NCBI GenBank assembly: GCA_910583795.1
Contig: CAJTZQ010000010.1
Coordinates: forward strand, 1 to 26,033
DNA: 26,033 nt
Direction: 5' to 3'
Source: an uncultured Muribaculaceae bacterium
GTDB lineage: Bacteria; Bacteroidota; Bacteroidia; Bacteroidales; Muribaculaceae
Shown: positions 7,996 to 16,172 of the stretch, piece after piece
How the letters are laid out: each line of letters begins with the position of its first letter
How positions within the stretch are numbered: the first letter of the stretch is position 1
Notes under the pieces: model-generated
The model's input: only the letters and a program-made list of their open reading frames with translations
What the model was told of the DNA's origin: nothing
Database searches by the model: none
Translations under genes and position numbers: made by a program

Positions 7996-10900
7996 TTATT
8001 CTGGCAAAGAAATCGATGAATTGGCGATGGCCTGCTCTCCAGTTTCAAGTTCTGGGGCCATGAAGCTTTGCCAACGCTCAAGAGTCGGTGGAACAAACCG
8101 TTCAAAATCAAATTGTATTCCCTTGAAATAACGAAATACCTTTGTCAACTCATCCAAATGGTGTGGCCAATCTAAATTTGATGAAGAGAAGCGAATATTC
8201 ATTGCTTCTTGATTCTTTAAAAGCTCGACCAAATTGTATTTCCCAACTTTACCATGTTCAGACACCACGCCAAACATCGCCCCAGGTTGTGAAAGGACAG
8301 TCCAGTCTTCGGGAGAAATAACAGTTGAACGATGGCTCAAATTACTTCTGAATACGACTGATCTATCATTGCCCTTCTTATCTTTGATGCCTTTAAGACA
8401 GGTATATCCGTCATAGATGACTTGAGAGGTGTCAAATCCATCTTTGCTCAGATCTTCTAAAATCAGTTTTCTAGCCTCTTCTATATATGCCCTTTTTTGG
8501 TCATCCGATATATCGTTCCTACAACCTCCGGCAGAAGCCACAGCACGACTTTCAAGTTGTCTCTTCAAAGCTGCAACTTCAGCCTCCAACTCAATAACTC
8601 TATGGGCGTTTTCTGAAGCTTTCTCAATAACTTCAATACTAGTTCCTGTTCGAGCGATTGCTTGAACTCTTGACCTTAGTTCCGGTGTATAGATTACGTT
8701 TACCGTGATTGTATCCTTCTGATCCTTAGTACCAGTACATTTCTCAAACAGTATTTTATTTTTTTCTGCCCATATTTCTATAAACTTTGTTACTGCATTT
8801 CGAAATTGCTCATTCTGCCAGTTTGCTGGATCACGATAAAGTTTAGCGATTACTCCATCCACGAACTTAGCTATATCTTCGTTTGATTTGACGATGCCTC
8901 GTCTAATCAAAATGTAAGGATGTATTAACTCCACTCTATAATCATGTCCTTCCGGTATTTCATTTGCAATATCCTTCAGTTCTTCATCTCGTTCAGATGA
9001 TTCATCGAACAATTCTGTGAGCTTACAATATACACCATGTTGATTGGGAACAATAGCATTTGAGGCATAATTGATATTCAGTTTACCTAAAATTTCATAG
9101 AAATCATTCAGCAAACCGAGAACACGTTTTGTTCCTATATTGCCTAATCTTTGGCTTGTTGTATCTATTGACTTATCGGCTTCCAGCTTTTCAAAAATAT
9201 TCTTGGCCACAAGCATATTAGGTACAGACCAGAAGTCTCCGTTGGAATAACTAATTACCCCAACATATGGAATCTCTTGACCGGAGAGAATATTCACAAT
9301 GCCTCTGAAATTTTCCTGTAACTCAAAATGTTCTGATTCCTTGTTCGCAGGTAATATAGCTACCAGATAACGGGAAACAGAAAGAAGAACTTGCTGAGGA
9401 TATTTATAGTACCTTCCAAAACAGTTGTGGACACACAAGCCACCAGATGCTGAATTACTTTCAAAACGATTTCGTATGGAAGAAACAACTCCACTTGTAT
9501 TCTGAGATTTTTCTATACCTAATGTCTGAGCATTAATCTCCAAATCAAGTAAGTAAGATTTAGGATTAATCCCAATATTTTTTAGGATATCTGCTTTCAA
9601 GATGTCCTCCACATCCTTATCAATATATACATCCTCTTTTTTTTTGACCTCTCCATATTGATTAGGTAGCAACAATAACTCCTTCCATTGTTCTAGTGAC
9701 GGCTTGAGTACGATAAGCGTATGATTCAGCCACTTCACGTCAAGACCTTGTGGCAAGGCTGAAATCTTACCCACTCCAGATATTTTTCTGAGGGAGGCAT
9801 TCACAAATCGTTTGTCTATCTCTCTCCATGCATCAGCTATAAGACTATTTTCTTCTATAGTCTCATGATTATAGCCATAAAGATCTTTAGCTATTTGATA
9901 AAAATCTCTACGCTTTATACAAAATCCAGGGTGATTAGGATAACGGCTATCGTCGGAAGGCAGGGCTGCCATTAGAGGCATAAGTTTATCCAGCCATCCA
10001 TTTGACTTACAAATCTCTTCTACGCATTTATTGATATCAGCGGCGAGAGAAGTAGAGTTATATTCACCTTCTAATTTAAAAGCTGTGATTCCTTGATGGA
10101 GAAGTTCTCCCTTTTTATCCTTCCCAAGTTTATTCAGGATATCAAGAGCCTGCAAAGATACATTGATATTCTGCTTCAGACTTCCATCTTTCTTATGTAA
10201 TTTCCCATACATATCCGGAAGTAGAGCATACTCAAGGAGAAGGCTTTCCTTATACTCTCTCACCAACGACAAGAAGTTGTCATACCAATCAATTAACTCC
10301 TTCTCTGAGAGATTGGGAATATCCTTCCAGTCGGAATAAGTTGAAGAGATATGTTTACAAAAATCCTCCACCCCCCAAACTCTAATCTCATCATCTTTCC
10401 ATATTACTGATGCCCACTCATGATTGTTGAGTAGCATCTCGGAAGGGTGAATTCGAGCGACCAATTGAAATAATCCTTGTTCATCTTCAATCTTAGACTC
10501 TCGAATTATGATGCTATCTGGTAGAGAAATTTTACTTCCGAAGGAAGAAGTGGCAACAGAGGTTGATTTTAATAAGTTCCGATAACCGGTCAGCACAGTT
10601 GACTTATACCATTCCTTGTCAAGTTTATCATGAGTTTTAGGCGATTTAAGTCCTTTCGCCATAATGTGTTCGTTTCTGTACCCCACTTTGGTTACATAGG
10701 AAAGCAGTTTGTGGTAGAGGCCAAGTATATCGGAATAAATCATTCGATTGATTCCTACTTCTGTAATAAGACCATTCTCTCCATTTACTGCTTGTCCATT
10801 TAGTAGAAGGCTCTGCCTTTCTTCGTCCGGTTCGAAATCGGGACAATTAATATAGATTGGTTCTTCAAGTTGAGATTCAATTCCTACTAATGGAAGCACG

Positions 10901-11814
10901 CAGTACAAACCACATGAATTCCCCTTATCAACAATACTATTGTCATTGTTAATCTCAATTGCTATTTGAAGACGTAACCTTCTTGATTGCTTATAACGTG
11001 CAGTAAGTTCGGGAGATTCCCTTTCCATTCTTACAGCAAGAAATTTCCTGGTATGATTGGACACTCCTGAAAAGTTGATTGATGCTAATTCGATGCCATT
11101 TTCAAGTGGTATAGAGTCTCCTCGAGTTATGGTGGTGATGGTTCCATTATCATCCATTACAACAGAACTTAACTCTGGACAAAAAAGCATTGTCTGGGCT
11201 ATATTTTCATAAAAGTTGGATACTCCTAATTTTACCGCATCTCTACCTGATGCAGATTTAAGATGATATGTGAAGGATGTATGATTAAACGGCTCCATCC
11301 ATTCCTCACTATTTCTCATTTTGTCAAGACCTTCCAATAACTCTGATTCAGTGTCACCATCACGAAACATTGTTACTCGGAAGCCTATTAAATTATTATA
11401 ATTGTCATCGTCATACACATCACTTTCTATACTCACGACTTTTGATAAGCAATGAGTAGTTAGAAAGCCTGTACCAAAACGTCCAGTGCTTTCTGGATTT
11501 TCTTTGTCTTCGCTATACTTCCAAAGCAACCCGAAACGAGCATCTAAAGTGAATGGATTTCCGTCATGCACGAAAATAACATTATCCCCGTCAATCTTAA
11601 CTTTTATATTGACAGAGTCTCTTGTTGGGTCATTTGCTATAGTATCTTTAGCATTCTGTATAAGTTCCCATATCCAGCGTTTTTTGTCTGTATCGCTAGG
11701 CTGGTTCAGTTGGCGAAGACGTTTAGCAACGTTGCTAATATACATTTTACGTATTAGTTTTTCTTGGGCTGCCTGTGCTCCTTTAGGAGGTGCCACTCTT
11801 TTTCTTTCGATCAT
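7996..11814 (-). CDS. Giant GHKL-ATPase, sacsin/NO VEIN-like protein (first gene of operon)
   Basis: This 1272-residue protein starts with an HSP90/histidine-kinase-type (GHKL) ATP-binding fold like that of sacsin and plant NO VEIN proteins. The N box is RWIWELIQNAKD (46-57, with E50, N54, D57), the G1 box is HDGNPF (83-88) and the G2 box is GRFGTGF (111-117). A long helical middle of about 700 residues has no recognised domain. A heptad-like segment (VIELEAEVAALKRQL) precedes a globular C-terminus of about 150 residues resembling the NOV C-terminal region. No catalytic nuclease motif is visible there. Such proteins recur in bacterial defence islands as ATP-driven sensors or chaperone-like switches. 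A nine-A tract lies in the coding strand at 9637-9645 (VKKKED). The next gene begins 2 bp after the stop. The N-terminal ATPase is firm, the C-terminal match moderate. Confidence 0.85.
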   Translation of the reverse strand: MIERKRVAPPKGAQAAQEKLIRKMYISNVAKRLRQLNQPSDTDKKRWIWELIQNAKDTIANDPTRDSVNIKVKIDGDNVIFVHDGNPFTLDARFGLLWKYSEDKENPESTGRFGTGFLTTHCLSKVVSIESDVYDDDNYNNLIGFRVTMFRDGDTESELLEGLDKMRNSEEWMEPFNHTSFTYHLKSASGRDAVKLGVSNFYENIAQTMLFCPELSSVVMDDNGTITTITRGDSIPLENGIELASINFSGVSNHTRKFLAVRMERESPELTARYKQSRRLRLQIAIEINNDNSIVDKGNSCGLYCVLPLVGIESQLEEPIYINCPDFEPDEERQSLLLNGQAVNGENGLITEVGINRMIYSDILGLYHKLLSYVTKVGYRNEHIMAKGLKSPKTHDKLDKEWYKSTVLTGYRNLLKSTSVATSSFGSKISLPDSIIIRESKIEDEQGLFQLVARIHPSEMLLNNHEWASVIWKDDEIRVWGVEDFCKHISSTYSDWKDIPNLSEKELIDWYDNFLSLVREYKESLLLEYALLPDMYGKLHKKDGSLKQNINVSLQALDILNKLGKDKKGELLHQGITAFKLEGEYNSTSLAADINKCVEEICKSNGWLDKLMPLMAALPSDDSRYPNHPGFCIKRRDFYQIAKDLYGYNHETIEENSLIADAWREIDKRFVNASLRKISGVGKISALPQGLDVKWLNHTLIVLKPSLEQWKELLLLPNQYGEVKKKEDVYIDKDVEDILKADILKNIGINPKSYLLDLEINAQTLGIEKSQNTSGVVSSIRNRFESNSASGGLCVHNCFGRYYKYPQQVLLSVSRYLVAILPANKESEHFELQENFRGIVNILSGQEIPYVGVISYSNGDFWSVPNMLVAKNIFEKLEADKSIDTTSQRLGNIGTKRVLGLLNDFYEILGKLNINYASNAIVPNQHGVYCKLTELFDESSERDEELKDIANEIPEGHDYRVELIHPYILIRRGIVKSNEDIAKFVDGVIAKLYRDPANWQNEQFRNAVTKFIEIWAEKNKILFEKCTGTKDQKDTITVNVIYTPELRSRVQAIARTGTSIEVIEKASENAHRVIELEAEVAALKRQLESRAVASAGGCRNDISDDQKRAYIEEARKLILEDLSKDGFDTSQVIYDGYTCLKGIKDKKGNDRSVVFRSNLSHRSTVISPEDWTVLSQPGAMFGVVSEHGKVGKYNLVELLKNQEAMNIRFSSSNLDWPHHLDELTKVFRYFKGIQFDFERFVPPTLERWQSFMAPELETGEQAIANSSISLPE

Positions 11815-11865
11815 TATACAAAGAATTTGATTCTATGACTATGCTTATTAATACCCATGCAGAGG

Positions 11866-11873
11866 CAAAAGTA
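11866..11873 (-). promoter_or_regulatory. Candidate -7 element of the five-gene operon
   Basis: TACTTTTG on the minus strand fits TAnnTTTG and would start a transcript about 45 bases upstream of the ATG at 11814. A second match, TAGGTTTG, lies at 11880-11887. Neither has a clear TTTG -33 element at the right distance, so the operon may be activator-dependent, or read through from the strong promoter of the XRE gene. Confidence 0.4.
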
Positions 11874-11895
11874 AACGTTCAAACCTACTGGAATT

Positions 11896-12121
11896 TTATT
11901 TTTTCTGGGTAGAAACAATTAAATCTTTATTATCAACTTGTAAAAGAGCTGAGATTTCATATAGTGTATACAAATCTGGTTGGGAGGTGTTCGTGCACCA
12001 TTTGGAGACGGTGACGGGGTCTTTGCCTAATTGCTCGGCGAGCCATTTACCGGTGTGGGCCGGTTTCAGCCAATACTGCTTTTATTCTGTTTAGTTTTTG
12101 ACGTTCTGTTTTTGTCTCCAT
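11896..12121 (-). pseudogene. Small XRE-family HTH regulator, broken by a +1 frameshift
   Basis: Frame one gives METKTERQKLNRIKAVLAETG and then a premature stop (PHR*). Removing one base from the CCC run at 12057-12059 gives a continuous 74-residue protein: HTGKWLAEQLGKDPVTVSKW, then NTSQPDLYTLYEISALLQVD and a stop at 11896. The 226-bp length is exactly 75 codons plus one base. This is the small XRE repressor common in Bacteroidetes mobile and defence loci; TVSKW is the recognition-helix region of the HTH. It has a strong promoter at 12146-12177 and lies 81 bp upstream of the five-gene operon on the same strand, so it was probably that operon's regulator. A sequencing error could also explain the shift. 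Confidence 0.75.
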
Positions 12122-12145
12122 TGATTGATTTATTAAATTTGAACG

Positions 12146-12177
12146 CAAATTTAGTTCATATTCGTGGTCCGAACAAA
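12146..12177 (-). promoter_or_regulatory. Strong Bacteroidetes promoter for the XRE gene, possibly also the operon
   Basis: On the minus strand a perfect TTTG (-33, positions 12177-12174) is followed after exactly 20 bp by TAAATTTG (-7, positions 12153-12146). Transcription should begin near 12139, giving a leader of about 18 bases before the XRE ATG at 12121. With no terminator between the XRE gene and the operon, this promoter could feed the operon as well. Confidence 0.7.
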
Positions 12178-12232
12178 TTTGACAGTATGTTTTTGAGCAT
12201 AAGACAGTAAGATATCATCAAATGTAAAAGGT

Positions 12233-12277
12233 GATTCGCTCCTGTGAAAAGGCTGCTACGTTTAATAGGAGCGAATC
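12233..12277 (-). terminator. Inverted repeat / terminator after the HTH gene
   Basis: Perfect 11-bp arms, GATTCGCTCCT at 12233-12243 and AGGAGCGAATC at 12267-12277, can extend by a G-T and a T-A pair, leaving a loop of about 19 bases. It lies 14 bp past the HTH stop. On the minus strand the stem is followed by ACCTTTTACATTT, a weak U tract; on the plus strand by TTTGATAACTGTTTTTATTT. It may work in both directions. Confidence 0.5.
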
Positions 12278-12291
12278 TTTGATAACTGTTT

Positions 12292-12567
12292 TTATTTCAA
12301 GGCGAATGGGGCGAAGTGGCAGCGGGCGAGGAAGCGGTCGGCATCGGCTTGGGTGTACCGGTATTTGTTGCCGTGGCGGGAGTAGCCGAGGAGGCCGTTG
12401 TCGCGGAGACGTTTCAGATAGCGGTCTTTGACGCCAAGAAGAGACATCATAGCTTTGTTGTCGTAGATGGGCGGGATGACTTCGGGTAAGGTCTTGAGGT
12501 GGGTGTGGAGTTCAGACAGTTTTTCATAGATGTGTTGCAGAGTGATCCGGGGAGGATTGTCAATCAT
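12292..12567 (-). CDS. Excisionase-like helix-turn-helix protein
   Basis: This 91-residue protein has a MerR/excisionase-type winged HTH in its second half. The motif is IYDNKAMMSLLGVKDRYLKR, then RDNGLLGYSRHGNKYRYTQADADRFL, matching the small HTH_17-type proteins common in Bacteroidetes conjugative and mobilisable elements, where they act as regulators or excision factors. The N-terminal 35 residues (ITLQHIYEKLSELHTHLKTL) look like a short coiled coil. The frame is open upstream to a TGA near 12631 but offers no other ATG, so the start at 12567 is the best choice. A hairpin 14 bp downstream may end its transcript. No integrase or mobilisation gene is nearby, so it is probably a relic of an element that carried the island. 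Confidence 0.75.
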   Translation of the reverse strand: MIDNPPRITLQHIYEKLSELHTHLKTLPEVIPPIYDNKAMMSLLGVKDRYLKRLRDNGLLGYSRHGNKYRYTQADADRFLARCHFAPFALK

Positions 12568-12807
12568 CAGCGATGGATTTTGGAGGAATTCTTCTATAGG
12601 GAAGACGATATTCCGGAGGATGATTTTGTGTCATGAAATTTGGACAAACAAACGTTCTGCGCCTCTCGTCTAATCCTTAGACATGTTCCTCCTGGATTTC
12701 CTCCTATCGCCTTATCCATCACGATTTTTACGATGTGAATAGCCGTCCTCTTTTGGACAAACAAATTTCGGTGTCTTATGGCGTAAAATCGTATATGAAC
12801 AGCAAGA

Positions 12808-12833
12808 GACAAACAAATTTTTCTTTGTTTGTC
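12808..12833. repeat. Perfect hairpin in copy A
   Basis: GACAAACAAA (12808-12817) pairs fully with TTTGTTTGTC (12824-12833) around a six-base loop. Neither side is followed by a run of T, so it is not a normal terminator. An analogous but differently sequenced hairpin is at 16173-16201. Confidence 0.6.
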
Positions 12834-12867
12834 CCTTGATTATTAGGTGTGTATGTGATTGTTATTT

Positions 12868-12891
12868 TTAATACTCGTCCTCGTTGAAGAA
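12868..12891. repeat. 24-bp direct repeat, left copy
   Basis: It is identical over 24 bases to 16238-16261. Read on the minus strand it encodes FFNEDEY and a stop, i.e. exactly the last eight codons of the DUF2795 gene, but no gene body precedes it. Bases on both sides differ from the right copy. Confidence 0.85.
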
Positions 12892-13042
12892 TGTATTAAA
12901 TGCTTGTTATCAGAATATTACAAAGTAATTTTCATGAATAGACAAGTGTATTTTACGATAAAAGGCGATAAAAAGAGGTATCAATTCGCATTTTTTTTAA
13001 CTTCTGTACGTTGGTTCCGGTATTTTCAACAATTGTAGGGGG

Positions 13043-14299
13043 TTAATCCTGTTGCTGTTCTTCTACTGCCTGAATCAATCGCTTTATCTCTTCTTTGCTT
13101 TTGAAAGTAGCAGGAGCCGTGATGGGAACGTTATATTCTTCGATAATTTCATCAAATGGGACGATAGTGTCTTTGGGGTGAGCCGTTCTCCAGAATAGTT
13201 CTGTGCGACGTCTGATTTCCGGTTCGAATTCTTTGGAGATCATTCCCTTTATCCCTATGGCTGCCACATGGTCATACAACGGCGCGTCATAAATAAGACC
13301 GTCAGCCACATCTTGCCATTTCATACCTTTGATAAATGTTGGACCGCCACCGGCATCTCCCGTATAATCCGTTGCTCCGTAAGGATTATCCTGCAGGTCA
13401 ATGCCGAAAGGACGACAAGCCATACGTTCGAAAGCGGCGTCCCAGACACCGTTGCCCGTCATCGGACAGTTCTGCCCGTTGAAGAGGTTATAATCAAACC
13501 AGTTTAGCACAACTATCCTGACCCGGTCTTCGCCAAAGGTCTTTTTCATCCACCATCCTTGCGTACCATAGTCGCGCTTCCATGGTTTGAAATATCCCGA
13601 ATAGCTGATGGCGTGTGGCTGACTGGTTATCACCAGGGCTTTGCGCATACCATTGACGAATGGCTGACGTTCATACATCGAGGCGAAATTGGCGCTCAGG
13701 AGGCTGTCGCGGTTGGTCTTGTTCAGGGATTTCCAGAAAGCCTTGTAATCATCCACAGTGTGAATTTTATCCCACGAGAAATTTAAGTCAGTAAGCCCCA
13801 GATGTATTTTACGGGAGGATTTCTTATTGATTTTATACAGGCCTTTGAGAAACTTGATGCGGTTGTATTTTTCCCATAACGGATAGAAACACTCGCCATT
13901 GCGGTAATAGGCGTAAAGGCTGTCCATGAATTCGTTTTCTGAAGAGTAGGAGCCTTGCAGCAATCGGTTGACCTTCTCTGTCATATTAATGCCTCCGACT
14001 TCGGTATAGACGTGGCCCACCCGCTCGGCAAAGCGGGGATCGGCAAGCAGGTCGAGAATAAAATTATATTGCAGGGAGTCGCGATGGTCGCGTTCACCCA
14101 GCACGACGATATCCGATTTTTCAAACAGCTTGAATATGTAGTCCTTAGGCGATATGCCGTTTTTATCGGCATATTCATGCAGTGCTTTTACAGACGGCAC
14201 CGACGGTGTTTCTGCCGCTAAGTCTGCAGCAGATGAAATCGCCAGAATGGCAATCATCAACAGGCTTCTTGCGATTGTCTGGAATCTCGGATTAACCAT
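13043..14299 (-). CDS. Secreted EreA/ChaN-like-fold protein of unknown function
   Basis: This 418-residue protein starts with a signal peptide (SLLMIAILAISSAADLAAE, about 12-30), so it is exported. The segment DIVVLGERDHRDSLQ (63-77) followed by YTEVGG resembles the first conserved strand and loop of the erythromycin esterase/ChaN/TraB superfamily (LGE-x-x-H), where the His and Glu residues are catalytic or metal-binding. A second histidine appears in SQPHAISYSG. Beyond this I cannot name a function; erythromycin esterase itself is not supported. The gene is alone, between repeat copies, in a cassette flanked by 24-bp direct repeats. A -7 element lies about 50 bp upstream. Confidence 0.6.
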   Translation of the reverse strand: MVNPRFQTIARSLLMIAILAISSAADLAAETPSVPSVKALHEYADKNGISPKDYIFKLFEKSDIVVLGERDHRDSLQYNFILDLLADPRFAERVGHVYTEVGGINMTEKVNRLLQGSYSSENEFMDSLYAYYRNGECFYPLWEKYNRIKFLKGLYKINKKSSRKIHLGLTDLNFSWDKIHTVDDYKAFWKSLNKTNRDSLLSANFASMYERQPFVNGMRKALVITSQPHAISYSGYFKPWKRDYGTQGWWMKKTFGEDRVRIVVLNWFDYNLFNGQNCPMTGNGVWDAAFERMACRPFGIDLQDNPYGATDYTGDAGGGPTFIKGMKWQDVADGLIYDAPLYDHVAAIGIKGMISKEFEPEIRRRTELFWRTAHPKDTIVPFDEIIEEYNVPITAPATFKSKEEIKRLIQAVEEQQQD

Positions 14300-14348
14300 A
14301 AGCTAAAAATTTGACGGTTTATTAATATTTGGTGTATATATCAAGCTG

Positions 14349-14356
14349 CAAAGGTA
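14349..14356 (-). promoter_or_regulatory. Candidate -7 element for the EreA/ChaN-like gene
   Basis: TACCTTTG on the minus strand fits TAnnTTTG and would give a leader of about 43 bases. No TTTG is found 19-21 bp further upstream. Confidence 0.4.
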
Positions 14357-14615
14357 ATCATTTTTTTCAATTCGATATTTGGAGTTATATAAATCTTAGC
14401 CTCTGCCGCACTAAATCATGAAAATATACATATTTATTTTGTGGTAAAGAGATACAAAAAGCGATTGACAAGTTTATTTTGTTTCTTATTAATCAATTGT
14501 ATATCAGTTGTTTGTATCTTGAAATCAGGCGGATTTTATGTTGCTGCTTGTCTTCGATGAAGAATAGTTTTAATACTGTGTTTCAGTTATTTAACTATTG
14601 TCATTCGACTTAAAT

Positions 14616-14710
14616 ACAAACATATTTCGCCATTTGAGACCTTAAAACGCCATTCAGGAATATTCCCATACAAACATTATGACTATAATAAATTGTTCAG
14701 GAATATAAAT
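14616..14710. repeat. Intergenic repeat, copy B
   Basis: It shares with copy C the series ACAAACAtATTT, CCATtTGAG, TAAAACGcCATT, and a second ACAAAC motif (14670). It lacks the hairpin and the 24-bp end. It also holds a short internal duplication, TTCAGGAATAT, at about 14654 and 14696. It lies downstream of the DUF1848 gene. Confidence 0.5.
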
Positions 14711-14834
14711 GCAAGATGCGATTAAAAGTTATCAAGGATTCCTATCTGGCAACTGAAATCTTCTTTCCATTCGTCTATATGTTTCTGAAAAGAGTATATG
14801 GGATGGAATCCATTAATGGAGTCACAAAAATCAT

Positions 14835-15893
14835 CTATTTAATGATTGTTTCGGCATCGGGATTGTGGTGGAGGAAGTTGCGGCGCGCGGAGTCGGGCGA
14901 GGTGTTGGCGTAGCAGTAAAGGCAGCCGTGAGGACAGGTGTTGTATTGGCCTATGTCTTTCGCCGCGATGCAGCAGCAGAGTTTGCGTTGTCCGGAATCC
15001 CGGTTCTGTCGCGTGCGCACAGCACATCTGTCTCCATCAAGAGGAATCGCACCTTCCGGAAGCGTCGGTTGTCCGAAAAGGTCGGGCGTAGATTGGCGTA
15101 TGTCCATCCCAAGATGCTTCATCAGTTCTGCATCCTGCCAGGCAATGCGGACTATTAGTTCATCGTCAATGCAACGGTTATGAGCAATACCATATTCGCC
15201 AAGATCAATCTTCTCAGCGCATGTGGTCAATCGGAAATTCCAGCTGTTCCGGTGATTCAACTCTGACAGTTGTCGTGCGAAGTCGAGCATCGCGCTTTTC
15301 GACCATTCTTGATAATTAATGCCGTGAGACGTCAGATTGCCGCTGACCTTCCGATAAGGGGCGATATCGGCAAAACTGAACACCAATTTTTCAGAATATC
15401 CCGTCAGCTGATTCCCGATTCTGTCGATTTTGCGTAGCAGGTCGTCAATACCGATTTTATCCGTCAGAATCAGCGGGTCGGATCTCCACACGACGGCACC
15501 GACTCCCGGCATTTCCGCGAGACGTTTGAATGTTTCGATCCGATGCCGCAACGGCGGCACTCCCGGCTCTAATCTTTCATCCTCATAATCATTGAGCGTG
15601 TACTGGATATAGCAGTTTATTCCATGCTCTTGCAGGCGAGAGATGTATGGAATCAGCGGTGCCGGATTCTTTGACCAGAACACGATGAACTGAACATTCT
15701 CAAACGACACATAAATATCGCCACCATTGAAAGGATTACGCCAGCGGCAATACCCCCGTTCCAACCGATTGAAGAACCACTCCGAATAAAACGCCGGCAC
15801 GTCTGTCGCCCTGCTCACCGACAATATCATCGGTGCAATGGCTTCGACTTCCTTTCCATGCTGAGTGATTATTTTTGTTTTGCGTTGCTTCAT
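14835..15893 (-). CDS. DUF1848 protein with C-terminal cysteine cluster (stand-alone copy)
   Basis: This 352-residue protein is a paralog of the operon gene at 5093-6187, similar along its whole length (SVSRATDVPAFY at 25-36, FIVFWSKNP at 69-77, YIQYTLNDYE, EKLVFSFADIA, DIGQYNTCPHGCLYCYAN). The radical-SAM-like spacing C320-x3-C324-x2-C327 is kept; the upstream pair is a run of three cysteines (306-308). Many differences and a higher GC content than the operon copy argue against a recent duplication. It has its own promoter (15960-15991) and no operon partners, so it may be the resident genomic version. The substrate is unknown. Confidence 0.9.
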   Translation of the reverse strand: MKQRKTKIITQHGKEVEAIAPMILSVSRATDVPAFYSEWFFNRLERGYCRWRNPFNGGDIYVSFENVQFIVFWSKNPAPLIPYISRLQEHGINCYIQYTLNDYEDERLEPGVPPLRHRIETFKRLAEMPGVGAVVWRSDPLILTDKIGIDDLLRKIDRIGNQLTGYSEKLVFSFADIAPYRKVSGNLTSHGINYQEWSKSAMLDFARQLSELNHRNSWNFRLTTCAEKIDLGEYGIAHNRCIDDELIVRIAWQDAELMKHLGMDIRQSTPDLFGQPTLPEGAIPLDGDRCAVRTRQNRDSGQRKLCCCIAAKDIGQYNTCPHGCLYCYANTSPDSARRNFLHHNPDAETIIK

Positions 15894-15959
15894 GACACAA
15901 AATTAATTGCCAACACTGCCAAAAGTCATCAGTGGAAAGTTAAAAATAGTTAGTTGTCA

Positions 15960-15991
15960 CAAATTTACCGTATTTTTGTGATATAGTCAAT
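15960..15991 (-). promoter_or_regulatory. Promoter of the stand-alone DUF1848 gene
   Basis: On the minus strand ATTG (near-match to TTTG) is followed after 20 bp by TAAATTTG at 15967-15960. Transcription would start near 15953, giving a leader of about 60 bases to the ATG at 15893. Confidence 0.5.
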
Positions 15992-16172
15992 AATGTAAGC
16001 ACCCATTTTATGTTTGTATTCCCTCCATATTTGCACATATAAGAGTATGGAATGAAATTTATACAAACTAATTCAAATCAATCTCTCCCAAAATCGATTT
16101 CTGCACTTTTACACAAACAAATTTTACCATCTGAGGTGATAAAACGTCATTATAGAGTATAAAAATATCAGC

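Larger units (their letters stand above)
12751..12891. repeat. Intergenic repeat, copy A (ends in left 24-bp direct repeat)
   Basis: In order it shows TTTT, ACAAACAAATTT (12757-12768), GTAAAATCGT, a hairpin (12808-12833), GATTATTA (12838-12845), and the last 8 codons of a DUF2795 gene. The same order, with diverged sequence, is found at 16107-16261. It lies downstream of a minus-strand gene, as the other copies do. I read it as a duplicated 3' flank. Confidence 0.6.
12568..13042. other. AT-rich intergenic region with repeats
   Basis: There is no convincing gene. It carries three ACAAACAAA motifs (12644, 12757, 12809), a perfect hairpin (12808-12833), the left copy of the 24-bp direct repeat (12868-12891), and AT-rich sequence downstream of the EreA/ChaN-like gene without a clear poly-U terminator. 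Confidence 0.6.
14300..14834. other. AT-rich intergenic region
   Basis: No gene was found in these 535 bases. It contains a candidate promoter for the gene on its left (14349-14356), intergenic repeat copy B (14616-14710), and a 12-bp palindrome TCCATTAATGGA (14809-14820) just downstream of the DUF1848 stop. Confidence 0.55.

Noticed and set aside
12594..12812. A 72-codon minus-strand reading frame upstream of the excisionase-like gene
   Set aside because: It has no family resemblance, overlaps the intergenic repeat, and its composition is not protein-like.
12644..12820. Possible CRISPR array from the evenly spaced ACAAAC motifs
   Set aside because: Motifs are only about 10-12 bases, spacing is irregular (52-102 bp), and there are no cas genes.
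3403..13771. A 15-bp identical stretch in the UvrD-type gene and the EreA/ChaN-like gene (both encode WDKIH)
   Set aside because: Both are in-frame codons of unrelated proteins with no flanking similarity, so it is a coincidence.
14809..14820. 12-bp palindrome TCCATTAATGGA downstream of the DUF1848 stop
   Set aside because: It is short, has no loop or T run, and is not repeated elsewhere; not enough to call an operator or terminator.
12623..15903. A 15-bp inverted match (12623-12637 and 15889-15903) that includes the ATG of the stand-alone DUF1848 gene
   Set aside because: A single 15-base match in 26 kb on both strands is near chance expectation, and similarity stops sharply at both ends.
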